This document shows, in pieces, positions 25,794-32,939 of a stretch of DNA of 32,939 nt (its first letter is position 1; each line of letters begins with the position of its first letter). The stretch is from assembly GCA_036508555.1 (NCBI GenBank), contig DATCHD010000096.1, positions 1-32,939 on the forward strand. Direction: 5' to 3'. The notes under the pieces are model-generated. The model was not told where the DNA came from. It worked only from the letters and a program-made list of their open reading frames with translations, and ran no database searches. The stretch is from CAINVV01 sp036508555 (GTDB taxonomy: Bacteria; Bacteroidota; Bacteroidia; Bacteroidales; Prolixibacteraceae). A program made the translations under genes and the position numbers.

Positions 25794-25820
25794 AGCAGAT
25801 TTGAAACGAGGGATAGCAGA
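25779..25820 (+). repeat. Two tandem copies of a 21-bp unit
   Basis: Positions 25779-25799 and 25800-25820 are identical. Each unit consists of TTTG, the right palindrome arm AAACGAGGGAT, and AGCAGA. The first overlaps the REP-like palindrome; the second repeats its right arm and tail without a left arm. Confidence 0.8.
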
Positions 25821-25833
25821 AAAATTAGTACTT

Positions 25834-25848
25834 TTACCAAAACGGTAA
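25834..25848. promoter_or_regulatory. Possible operator upstream of higBA
   Basis: TTACC (25834-25838) and GGTAA (25844-25848) form a 5-bp inverted repeat with a 5-nt spacer, located about 10 nt upstream of the -7 element. The place suits autorepression by HigA, but the repeat is short. Confidence 0.3.
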
Positions 25849-25857
25849 CTTTTATGT

Positions 25858-25865
25858 TATCTTTG
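25858..25865 (+). promoter_or_regulatory. -7 element of the higBA promoter
   Basis: TATCTTTG is a perfect match to TAnnTTTG and lies 20 nt before the higB ATG. There is no clear TTG at -33 (TTTTA at 25832-25836 is the nearest), so the promoter may be weak or regulated. Confidence 0.45.
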
Positions 25866-25885
25866 TTCAAATTATTGACAGATCA

Positions 25886-26179
25886 ATGCGGGTAATTGCC
25901 AAAAAAATACTCAGGGAATATTGGGAAAAACAGGCTGAACCGGAAGAACAACTTAAGACTTGATACAAAGAAGCATCAAAAGCTGTCTGGACTTCTCCAA
26001 ATGTCATTAAGGCGGCATATCCTAAAGCAAGTATACTCAAGAATGGAAGAGTGGTATTTAACATCTGTGGTAACAAATACCGATTGATAGTTCAGATCAA
26101 TTATCTGAGACAATGGGTTTTTATTAGGTTCATTGGTACGCATAGTGATTACGATAGGATTGAGGCCGATAAAATTTAG
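25886..26179 (+). pseudogene. higB: HigB-family toxin interrupted by an in-frame TGA
   Basis: Reading from the ATG at 25886, a HigB (PF09907-type) mRNA-interferase toxin can be read over the full 97 codons, except that codon 26 (25961-25963) is TGA. The segment reads EEQLKT-stop-YKEASKAVW, where family members as I recall them have Trp-Tyr, so a TGG to TGA change explains it. The rest is intact and family-typical: SILKNGRVVFNICGN, KYRLIVQINY and VFIRFIGTHSDYDRI, ending at TAG 26177. The antitoxin gene begins 3 nt later. No other gene here needs TGA to be read as an amino acid, so recoding is unlikely. The toxin is probably dead, unless the base is a sequencing error or translation restarts downstream. 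Confidence 0.87.
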
Positions 26180-26182
26180 ATA

Positions 26183-26539
26183 ATGATGAAGATAAAAATA
26201 TTAAAAACAGAAGAGGAATATAATCAAGCGTTAAGCAGACTTGAAATTATATTTGATGCCCCGGCCGATTCGAAAGAAGGGGATGAAGCGGATTTATTGG
26301 GAATGTTGATTGAAAAATATGAGGATGAGCAATATCCAATTGATGCGCCTGATCCAATAGAAGCGATTAAATTTCGAATGGAGCAAATGAATATGGACAA
26401 CAATGATTTAGCAAAAATTATTGGCTACAAGAGCAGAGTATCAGAGATTTTTAACCGAAAGAGAAAGCTGTCTTTGAAAATGATTAGAAATCTTCATGAA
26501 AAACTCAAAATCCCTTATGAATCATTGATCACAGATTAA
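26183..26539 (+). CDS. higA: HigA-family antitoxin with C-terminal helix-turn-helix
   Basis: The 118-aa protein has an N-terminal part (MKIKILKTEEEYNQALSRLE and an acidic FDAPADSKEGDEADLLGML stretch) typical of the antitoxins paired with HigB PF09907 toxins. An XRE-type helix-turn-helix follows at about residues 68-112 (MNMDNNDLAKIIGYKSRVSEIF, shown in part, and LSLKMIRNLHEKLKIP). It would bind HigB and repress the operon. Two adjacent ATG codons (26183 and 26186) can start it. It directly follows the broken higB by 3 nt and looks intact, with no toxin left to neutralise at this locus. Confidence 0.9.
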   Translation: MMKIKILKTEEEYNQALSRLEIIFDAPADSKEGDEADLLGMLIEKYEDEQYPIDAPDPIEAIKFRMEQMNMDNNDLAKIIGYKSRVSEIFNRKRKLSLKMIRNLHEKLKIPYESLITD

Positions 26540-26566
26540 AGCTTGTTGCATTCGATCATCACAATC

Positions 26567-26589
26567 CCCCCTCGTTGCAAACGAGGGGG
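26567..26589 (+). repeat. REP-like hairpin right of higBA, possible bidirectional terminator
   Basis: CCCCCTCGTT (26567-26576) pairs perfectly with its complement at 26580-26589 around a GCA loop. A run of seven T (26598-26604) follows on the plus strand after 8 nt, so it could end higA transcription. It also lies 14 nt past the stop codon of the opposing carboxyltransferase gene. The core matches the palindrome at 25771-25793. Confidence 0.65.
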
Positions 26590-26602
26590 AGTGCCCGTTT
26601 TT

Positions 26603-28132
26603 TTACAATGGGATATTACCGTGCTTCTTCAGTGGATTGGTCTTATGTTTGTTATGAGTCATTTCTAAGGCCTGGATGAGCTTGGCTCGGGTATGTCTGG
26701 GGTAGATCACTTCATCAATGTATCCCAATTCAGCCGCTTTATAAGGATTAGAGAAGGCGTCGCGGTAGTTTTCTACGGCTTCGGCTTTGGTAGCAGGATC
26801 CAGCTTGTCGCGGTGGATGATCCGGACAGCACCTTCTGCACCCATCACAGCAATTTCGGCCGAAGGATAGGCATAGTTGATATCGGCGCCAATGTGCTTA
26901 CTGCTCATCACATCATACGCCCCACCATAAGCTTTGCGTGTAATCATGGTAATTTTTGGGACGGTAGCTTCCGCGAATGCGTAGAGCAGTTTCGCACCGT
27001 GGCGGATGATTCCGCCGAACTCCTGAACGGTACCAGGGAGGAATCCGGGGACATCAACAAATGATATCAGCGGGATATTAAAAGCGTCGCAGAAACGAAC
27101 GAAACGGGCAGCCTTTACGGAAGAGTTAATATCCAGAACGCCAGCAAGACAGGCTGGTTGATTGGCAACAATACCGACGCTGTGACCTCCCATTCTGGCA
27201 AAACCAATGAGAATATTGGGTGCATAATCGGGCTGAATTTCGAAGAACTTCTGATCATCAACTACCTTGTCGATCAATTCTCTCATATCGTAAGGCTTAT
27301 TTGGATCTGCGGGAATCAGCTGATCCAGATCGGGTTCTTCGCGGAAGTGGTCGTCCGTTGTCGGGACAAACGGTGGATCTTCCATGTTGTTAGAGGGCAT
27401 ATAGCTGAAAAGTTCGCGAATCATCAGCATGGCATGCTCGTCATCGTCTGCAGTAAGGTGCGTAACGCCGCTTTTGCTGCCGTGTGTAACAGATCCGCCG
27501 AGTTCCTCTTTAGTAACCTCCTCGTGGGTAACCTCTTTCACTACGTCTGGCCCGGTAACGAACATATAACTGGACTCCTTCACCATCACAATAAAGTCGG
27601 TGATAGCCGGTGAGTATACTGCTCCTCCGGCACAAGGGCCAAGGATGGCTGATATTTGGGGGATGACGCCGGAGCTCATCACATTTCGGTAAAAAATGTC
27701 AGCATATCCGGCAAGGCTCTGCACGCCTTCCTGAATACGCGCACCGCCTGAGTCGTTAAGACCTATCACCGGAGCGCCCATGTTCATGGCCAGATCCATG
27801 ATTTTTATGATTTTGTCCGCATTGGCGCGACTCATTGCTCCACCGAAGACAGTAAAATCCTGGGCAAAAAGATAAACTAAACGGTCATCTATTTTGCCGT
27901 ATCCGGTAACGACGCCGTCGCCCGGTATGAGAGATTTTTCCATATCGAAATCGTGGATCCTGTGCACCACAAACTTGTCGAACTCCACAAATGTACCTGG
28001 ATCCACCAGGTCATTCACACGTTCTCTGGCGGTCTTTCTGCCGGCGGCATGTTGTTTATTGATCCGGTCCTGGCCACCACCAATTTCTGCTTCCAAATTT
28101 CTTCTCTCCAGTTCTTTGTACTTATCAATCAT
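26603..28132 (-). CDS. Acyl-CoA carboxylase carboxyltransferase subunit (propionyl-CoA carboxylase beta type)
   Basis: This subunit transfers the carboxyl group from biotin to an acyl-CoA, most likely propionyl-CoA to give methylmalonyl-CoA. The 509-aa protein is a full two-lobed carboxyltransferase. The N-terminal lobe contains GDGVVTGYGKI, FAQDFTVFGGAM, GLNDSGGARIQEGV and ILGPCAGGAVYSPA. The C-terminal lobe contains FVDVPGFLPGTVQEFGGIIRHGAK (key residues PGF-PG), RKAYGGAYDVM and AEIAVMGAEGAV. It is the third gene of the operon, 12 nt after the carrier gene. The same fold serves methylmalonyl-CoA decarboxylase (MmdA); the adjacent biotin carboxylase argues for the carboxylase. It ends 13 nt before the REP-like hairpin. 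Confidence 0.93.
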   Translation of the reverse strand: MIDKYKELERRNLEAEIGGGQDRINKQHAAGRKTARERVNDLVDPGTFVEFDKFVVHRIHDFDMEKSLIPGDGVVTGYGKIDDRLVYLFAQDFTVFGGAMSRANADKIIKIMDLAMNMGAPVIGLNDSGGARIQEGVQSLAGYADIFYRNVMSSGVIPQISAILGPCAGGAVYSPAITDFIVMVKESSYMFVTGPDVVKEVTHEEVTKEELGGSVTHGSKSGVTHLTADDDEHAMLMIRELFSYMPSNNMEDPPFVPTTDDHFREEPDLDQLIPADPNKPYDMRELIDKVVDDQKFFEIQPDYAPNILIGFARMGGHSVGIVANQPACLAGVLDINSSVKAARFVRFCDAFNIPLISFVDVPGFLPGTVQEFGGIIRHGAKLLYAFAEATVPKITMITRKAYGGAYDVMSSKHIGADINYAYPSAEIAVMGAEGAVRIIHRDKLDPATKAEAVENYRDAFSNPYKAAELGYIDEVIYPRHTRAKLIQALEMTHNKHKTNPLKKHGNIPL

Positions 28133-28144
28133 CGTATACTGAAT

Positions 28145-28669
28145 TTATTTACTAACATCTTTACCAATCACTACCATCAATTGATTACCCTCAACAGTAT
28201 CGCCCTCTTTGACAGCCACTTTTGAGACCAATCCACTGCATCCTGCCTTGTATTCACTTTCCATTTTCATTGCGGCAAGGATCACAAGTGTCTGACCTTT
28301 TTCAACATGGTCACCTTTTTTAACCAGTACCTTTACTACCTTGCCGGGCATTGGAGACCTGATAGTATCTGTTGTGCCATCACTTGCTTTGTTCTTGCGC
28401 TTTTGATTGTAACGTGATTCTGCATCGTTAACGCTGACATCAAAACCAAAATAGATGGTATTCACGCGGTATGTTTTCGGGTCATCGGTTGAGATCACCT
28501 CAATATTATATGATTTGCCTTCAGAAAGAATGGAATATTCTTCCCCGCTAACTTTGTCAACATCAACTACATAGATTTTACTGTCTACCGAGATCGTCAC
28601 CAGACTACCTTCGCGGCTGATCTCCTTGACGACTGCAGTCCGATCATTTACCTTAAATTCAATTTGCAT
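28145..28669 (-). CDS. Biotin carboxyl carrier protein of an acyl-CoA carboxylase
   Basis: The 174-aa carrier moves carboxyl-biotin between the biotin carboxylase and the carboxyltransferase. The C-terminal biotinyl domain (about residues 103-172) has the SPMPGKVVKVLVKKGDHV strand and the LAAMKMES motif, in which Lys135 would carry biotin. The N-terminal part (about 1-85) is a beta-rich region, possibly for subunit contact, joined by a basic linker (RYNQKRKNKASDG). It is placed exactly between the two catalytic subunits (24 nt after one, 12 nt before the other), so all three are surely one complex. Confidence 0.94.
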   Translation of the reverse strand: MQIEFKVNDRTAVVKEISREGSLVTISVDSKIYVVDVDKVSGEEYSILSEGKSYNIEVISTDDPKTYRVNTIYFGFDVSVNDAESRYNQKRKNKASDGTTDTIRSPMPGKVVKVLVKKGDHVEKGQTLVILAAMKMESEYKAGCSGLVSKVAVKEGDTVEGNQLMVVIGKDVSK

Positions 28670-28693
28670 AATATTGTTTAAAACGCTTATAAT

Positions 28694-30235
28694 TTATAGT
28701 CTCTGCATCCCGGTTCTCCTGCCCCTGTGCTTCCATCCTTTTACGGCCACAGTTCTCTCGTGAGGCGCCACTCTTTTTGTATGCTTCACCCTGGAGGCAT
28801 GCTCGAAAAAGGTGGCAATCAGGGCAATGTCTTCACAATGCCTGTCGCATTTTACTTTGCTATTCAGAAATTCCTCATTCTTCTCAATAAAATGAGTATT
28901 GTAGGTACCGTTCCTGAAATCCGGTGTCTCCATGATCTTCAACAAATATTTGATGGAGGTCTTAACCCCTGATATTTTATATTCAAAGAGCGCGCGGCGC
29001 ATCCGCTCGATCACCTCGGCTCTGGTACGTCCCCAGATGATTAACTTACTGATCATCGGGTCATAGTAAATTGGGATGGTATAACCTTCATGAATGTATC
29101 CGTCGCAACGGACGCCCAATCCCATTGGTTCTGTGATATGAGTAATCTTACCAGGATTCGGCATGAAATTTTGATCTGTGTCTTCAGCGTAGATCCGGCA
29201 TTCCATCGAATGACCGTTCATCTTAAGCTGCCTCTGTGTAAAGGGAAGTGGGTGTCCTTCCGCGATACGGATCTGCTCCCTTACCAGGTCAACCCCAACG
29301 ACCCTTTCGGTGATCGGATGCTCAACCTGCAAACGTGTATTCATCTCCAGAAAATAGAAATTCAACTGATCGTCGACGATAAATTCAATTGTCCCGGCTC
29401 CCTCATAATTAGCCGCCTTGGTGGCTGCTACCGCACAAGCGCCCATTCGCTCCCTTACGGCCGGCGTCATAATTGGTGATGGCGTCTCCTCTATTACCTT
29501 CTGGTGACGTCTCTGAACGGAACATTCCCTTTCAAAGAGGTGGACCGCATCACCATATCTATCTGCCAGCACCTGAAATTCAATATGATGTGGTGATTCG
29601 ATGTATTTCTCAATGTACAGGGAATCGTCACCAAACGCTGCACTGGCTTCAGACTTCGCGCCTCTGATGGCGGGCATGATATCTTCTTCTTTCCTCACCA
29701 GCCGCATTCCTTTTCCTCCGCCTCCCGCAGAAGCTTTGATCATTACTGGCAAACCGATACCCATAATAGTTTTTATGGCTTTCCCCTCATCCTCGATTTT
29801 CTCGGTGGTACCAGGTACAACAGGGACTCCGGCAGCAATCATCCGCTTCCGGGCACTTATTTTATCGCCCATTGCCTCAATAGATTCGGCAGAAGGTCCG
29901 ATGAAAATGATCCCTGCTTCCTTACATTTTCTTGCAAACATTGAATTCTCAGAAAGGAATCCATACCCTGGATGGATAGCATCCGAGCCTGATAACTTAG
30001 CTACTTCCAGTATTTTATCCATCCGGAGATAGCTCTCGGAAGAGGCACTGGGACCAATGTGGTAAGCTTCTGAAGCATATCTGACGTGAAGAGAGGAGCG
30101 ATCAGCGTCACTATAAACGGCCACAGTTTCGATTCCCATCTCGCGGCAGGAGCGCATAATTCTTACGGCTATCTCTCCTCTGTTGGCAATCAGGATCTTC
30201 TTTATGGCGACCGGACTATTCGTTTTTCCCATCAT
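28694..30235 (-). CDS. Biotin carboxylase subunit of an acyl-CoA carboxylase
   Basis: This ATP-grasp enzyme carboxylates biotin with bicarbonate. Starting at the ATG at 30235 it has 513 aa. In order: the biotin-carboxylase N-domain KKILIANRGEIAVRIMRSCRE, DAIHPGYGFLSEN, the glycine-rich ATP loop KASAGGGGKGMR, the segment FERECSVQRRHQKVIEE, and the catalytic stretch EMNTRLQVEHPITERV, then the C-terminal domain with the basic tail GWKHRGRRTGMQRL. A longer reading from TTG 30307 adds 24 atypical residues, so I prefer the ATG pair at 30235/30232. It is the first gene of the carboxylase operon. I found no consensus promoter in the 216 nt upstream. Confidence 0.93.
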   Translation of the reverse strand: MMGKTNSPVAIKKILIANRGEIAVRIMRSCREMGIETVAVYSDADRSSLHVRYASEAYHIGPSASSESYLRMDKILEVAKLSGSDAIHPGYGFLSENSMFARKCKEAGIIFIGPSAESIEAMGDKISARKRMIAAGVPVVPGTTEKIEDEGKAIKTIMGIGLPVMIKASAGGGGKGMRLVRKEEDIMPAIRGAKSEASAAFGDDSLYIEKYIESPHHIEFQVLADRYGDAVHLFERECSVQRRHQKVIEETPSPIMTPAVRERMGACAVAATKAANYEGAGTIEFIVDDQLNFYFLEMNTRLQVEHPITERVVGVDLVREQIRIAEGHPLPFTQRQLKMNGHSMECRIYAEDTDQNFMPNPGKITHITEPMGLGVRCDGYIHEGYTIPIYYDPMISKLIIWGRTRAEVIERMRRALFEYKISGVKTSIKYLLKIMETPDFRNGTYNTHFIEKNEEFLNSKVKCDRHCEDIALIATFFEHASRVKHTKRVAPHERTVAVKGWKHRGRRTGMQRL

Positions 30236-30451
30236 ATATCTTTGAAAATTTTTGGCGGGGTAAAAATATTTATTTATCCAACGGAATGGAGAAGAAGCAA
30301 ATTTCAAAATCCGTATTTCAACCTTATTCTACGTAAAATTGGCTAGTTTAGTTTGATTTTAACACTTTTTTGACCCGGATGTATAAAAATTCGGTGAAAA
30401 TCGAAAAATAACGGCAAAGCAAGCTTAAAAAAATGAGAGGCAACCGGAGAG

Positions 30452-32939
30452 TTATCTGACAGGCGTGGAATTCTTGCTATAATTCTGTACAAAGAACCTC
30501 AGATATTCCAAAAGATCCTGGTCCGCTATCAGCTTCCTATAGTTGGGAGAGGAGGCGATAAAATAATGGTAGTCAATTCCTTTCAACGTTTTAAAAACCT
30601 CTTTTTGCTTTAGGATATTGCCGAAATAACCCAGCCCTTCTTCCTTGTTCGGAAGGCTCCTGACTACCACCAGGTTGATATGTTCATTCAAACGGATCTC
30701 TTCTACTTCAAAATCGAATGAGGTATAGTAATCGATGTTGAAATTGGCAATATCAAATATCAGCCGGTTAACGTCAACTTTTGCATCCTTTGGAAATGAA
30801 AGAATAAAATAGTGGAAAAGATCTTCGTCATAAGAGTATTTGCCTCCGAAGGGATCATCTGCTTTTCCGTTTTTCTTCTCCTGCAGATTGGCAGATCCGG
30901 CAGAATCAATCTTTGCAATCATCTTTTCCAGATCGACCAGTGCATTCTGCTGTATCAACTCCCGAATCTTAAGGGCAACAGGTTTTGCCGGAGAGCCCGG
31001 AAAATCGTAAAGATACTTTTCAAGCATCTTCCCAAAATCCTCTTGTGAGCTGTTCTTCCCAGTCGCAACCAATTCAATAAATTTCACTTTTGGAAGCAAA
31101 AGGCTATCCGGCTGCAAAGCCATTACCTCACTTGCAATTTTTCCGGCAGCTGCATAATCCCCTTTTTGATAGAGAGCCGTTGCTTCTCCATGTTTCCGCT
31201 CAATTAGCTGCTTCCGAATCTCCAGTTCCTTGAAAAAATCGGGATTCAGCAGGAACTTTGCATAATTCGATTCAGGATATTTCTGAGTAATCCTGCTGCG
31301 ATAAATATCCGGTTGATAGTTGATCTTATGAAGTTCGATCCAGGTTGAAAGCTCATAAATACTCCCCGGAAATCTTTTATTCAGCGCTTCAAATTGCTCT
31401 ATCGCGTGAGGTTCATCCTTCAGGGTACTGATATATATCCTGCCCGCGGCAAAAATCGCTGATTTGATCCTGTCATTGGAAACCTGCATCAGTGAGTCAT
31501 TCAATGGTAAATCCTGCAAATAGTATTCAACCATCTTAGGATCAGATATTTTTGGCTTCACGACCTCTTTCTTCTGTGCTTCCGCGGAAGGCTCGACCTG
31601 CTCCATTTCGGAAGTGAGAACCGCTATTTTATTCTTTCTTCTCCAGTTATCCTCCAGTATCCGCTTTCCCCAGATCTGCTGAAATTCAGTCTTTCCAAGC
31701 CCCGCCGTAACAGGGTTATAGAAATACCACATATTATTACCCTGGTTGTTATCGAATGAACCTCTGTATTGCTGGTTTCTGAAATAGTTCTGGTTATTCT
31801 GTTCATTCTGCTGCTGCTTTTGTTTGGCATTTTCAGCCTCAGAAACATCCGCTATGATCTTATTAATATAGGAAAGCCGATCTTTTTCACTCATCAGCGC
31901 AACTCTCTGCAGGCTGTCTTCCCTTCTAATGTGATCCAGATTTTTCACCAGGGAGGATAAACCATTGGACTTGGTCACGATCTCTTCGTACCCGGGATAT
32001 GTCTGATCCACAACCGCTAAGGCACTGTCGTAATAGCACGATGCCATCCTGAAATTTCCTTTTTCAAAAAAAAGACGTGCGACAGTCAGGCTGGAAAGAG
32101 CCCTTTGACTATAATTTTGCATACTGTTTACTACGGAGGTCTGAAAGTCTTTGATTGCATCAGTCGTACGACCCGATTTCAAGGCTATCATCCCTTTGAC
32201 ATAATAGATTCGATCCAGGAAAGGCACACTATTCCCAGTCCTGGTCATCTTTGTGAGCGCCAGATCGGTTTCTTCCGGATTTCCATTGGAGAGCTCGAGG
32301 AGGGATATCTTTGCCTCAAATTTCATCCGGTAGGGTGGTCGCGCATTCACTACCCTTTTGAAGGCTGCAATAGCCTCTTCGTTTTGCTGCTGCTTTTGGT
32401 ACAACTGGGCCAGAATGAAATTGTATCGGCTTTGTTCTCTTCTGCTCAATTTGAATTTCAAGGACTGGTTAAGGAGTGATACAGCTTCATTCGTATTGCC
32501 ATTCTGCAGAAAATAATATGCCTTAACCAGTAGAAGATCTTTCTTTATGTAGGCAGGAAGACTTCCGTCGCGTTCCAGCAATTTGAAGATTTCCAGCGTC
32601 TTTGCGGTCTCTCCGGTTTCCAAATAACACCTCGACAACCAAAGAAAAGCGGGATTTCGGGTAGGTTGATCAGAAAAATTATGTAAAATGTAGTTAAAAC
32701 TCTCCTGCGCCTTGTGAAAATCGTGCAGGTAATAGCTGGCCTGTCCCATCAAAAGATAGGTGTCATCGATCCATTTGTTGTACTCTCCCTTTGAGGCAAA
32801 TGCCAGATAAGCCTCTGATTTATTGGGCTTACGCTTCGGACTCTTTGAGATGGAATGGTTGGCAATCAGCTTGAGGCATTTCTGTACTGCATATTCCATT
32901 TCGGAAGCTGCTGCCTGTACGGCCATAGTGTTTGTCTCA
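30452..32939 (-). CDS. SprE/PorW-like TPR protein of the type IX secretion system, 5' end outside the window
   Basis: The frame stays open to the window edge (codons for Glu-Thr-Asn-Thr precede Met at 32926), so the signal peptide and N-terminus are missing; at least 828 residues are present. It contains many tetratricopeptide-like helix pairs (about residues 50-330, for example DDTYLLMGQASYYLHDFHKA, and again about 520-640). A Gln/Asn-rich linker follows a coiled-coil-like stretch (about 365-400), then the family signature NMWYFYNPVTAGLGKTEF and WGKRILEDNWRRKNK. A compact C-terminal domain (about 700-820) contains YHYFIASSPNYR. These features match SprE/PorW, a lipoprotein needed for type IX secretion and gliding. 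It is about 17 kb from gldN, as in genomes where sprE is not in the core cluster. Confidence 0.87.
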   Translation of the reverse strand, partial: ETNTMAVQAAASEMEYAVQKCLKLIANHSISKSPKRKPNKSEAYLAFASKGEYNKWIDDTYLLMGQASYYLHDFHKAQESFNYILHNFSDQPTRNPAFLWLSRCYLETGETAKTLEIFKLLERDGSLPAYIKKDLLLVKAYYFLQNGNTNEAVSLLNQSLKFKLSRREQSRYNFILAQLYQKQQQNEEAIAAFKRVVNARPPYRMKFEAKISLLELSNGNPEETDLALTKMTRTGNSVPFLDRIYYVKGMIALKSGRTTDAIKDFQTSVVNSMQNYSQRALSSLTVARLFFEKGNFRMASCYYDSALAVVDQTYPGYEEIVTKSNGLSSLVKNLDHIRREDSLQRVALMSEKDRLSYINKIIADVSEAENAKQKQQQNEQNNQNYFRNQQYRGSFDNNQGNNMWYFYNPVTAGLGKTEFQQIWGKRILEDNWRRKNKIAVLTSEMEQVEPSAEAQKKEVVKPKISDPKMVEYYLQDLPLNDSLMQVSNDRIKSAIFAAGRIYISTLKDEPHAIEQFEALNKRFPGSIYELSTWIELHKINYQPDIYRSRITQKYPESNYAKFLLNPDFFKELEIRKQLIERKHGEATALYQKGDYAAAGKIASEVMALQPDSLLLPKVKFIELVATGKNSSQEDFGKMLEKYLYDFPGSPAKPVALKIRELIQQNALVDLEKMIAKIDSAGSANLQEKKNGKADDPFGGKYSYDEDLFHYFILSFPKDAKVDVNRLIFDIANFNIDYYTSFDFEVEEIRLNEHINLVVVRSLPNKEEGLGYFGNILKQKEVFKTLKGIDYHYFIASSPNYRKLIADQDLLEYLRFFVQNYSKNSTPVR

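Noticed and set aside
25779..25820. Tandem 21-bp units as a CRISPR remnant
   Set aside because: The copies are directly adjacent without spacers, and no cas gene is present.
25961..25963. TGA in higB as a recoded (selenocysteine or Trp) codon
   Set aside because: No selenocysteine insertion hairpin is evident just after it, the expected residue is Trp, and other genes here do not need TGA to be read through.
30236..30307. Longer biotin carboxylase start at TTG 30307
   Set aside because: The 24 extra residues are not family-like and two ATG codons sit right before the conserved N-domain.
30308..30451. Promoter for the acyl-CoA carboxylase operon or terminator in this gap
   Set aside because: I found no TAnnTTTG with suitable spacing on the minus strand and no strong hairpin; the stretch is AT-rich but otherwise unremarkable.

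Overview
The window comes from a member of the Bacteroidota. The evidence is a complete type IX secretion (T9SS)/gliding core cluster (porP, gldK, gldL, gldM, gldN), a SprE/PorW-type lipoprotein, DUF4270 and Ig-like lipoproteins, a three-gene succinate dehydrogenase/fumarate reductase with a five-helix cytochrome b, and several promoters of the Bacteroidota type (TTG about 20 nt upstream of TAnnTTTG). I cannot resolve the order or genus. I saw no rRNA, tRNA, CRISPR array, intact transposase or prophage gene, and no gene-free stretch above 300 bases.

Layout. 35-763 (-) is an unrecognised helical protein. 931-4367 (-) is sdhC-sdhA-sdhB, ending in a strong hairpin. From a shared 200-nt divergent promoter region, 4570-13814 (+) runs topA, an arginase-fold protein with degraded metal sites, porP/sprF, gldK, gldL, gldM and gldN. 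Facing it, 13815-16398 (-) is panC-panD-radA. From a second divergent region, 16599-20995 (+) carries a half-length glycogen-synthase-like protein, a DUF4270 lipoprotein, an Ig-like lipoprotein and a 93-residue protein. 20996-23073 (-) holds a dCMP deaminase and a C-terminal processing protease.

The accessory part is 23.1-26.6 kb. It holds a UPF0175/DUF3368 (PIN-like) toxin-antitoxin pair between 13-bp inverted repeats, an S41 protease lipoprotein, and a HigBA locus between two related palindromic (REP-like) hairpins. The higB toxin frame is interrupted by one TGA codon at a position where, as I recall the family, a tryptophan is usual; the antitoxin is intact. After this, 26603-30235 (-) is a biotin-dependent acyl-CoA carboxylase operon (biotin carboxylase, carrier protein, carboxyltransferase). 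30452 to the window edge (-) is a SprE/PorW-like TPR protein whose 5' end lies outside.

How the genes work together: GldL/GldM form the proton-driven inner-membrane motor, GldK/GldN the periplasmic ring, PorP/SprF is an outer-membrane partner and SprE/PorW an accessory lipoprotein of the same secretion machine. The carboxylase operon fits propionyl-/methylmalonyl-CoA metabolism, which connects to succinate and so to the SdhCAB complex. PanC and PanD make pantothenate for CoA. The most noteworthy observations are the pseudo-arginase inside the T9SS operon, the free-standing N-terminal half of a glycogen synthase, and the hairpin-bracketed HigBA locus with a dead toxin.
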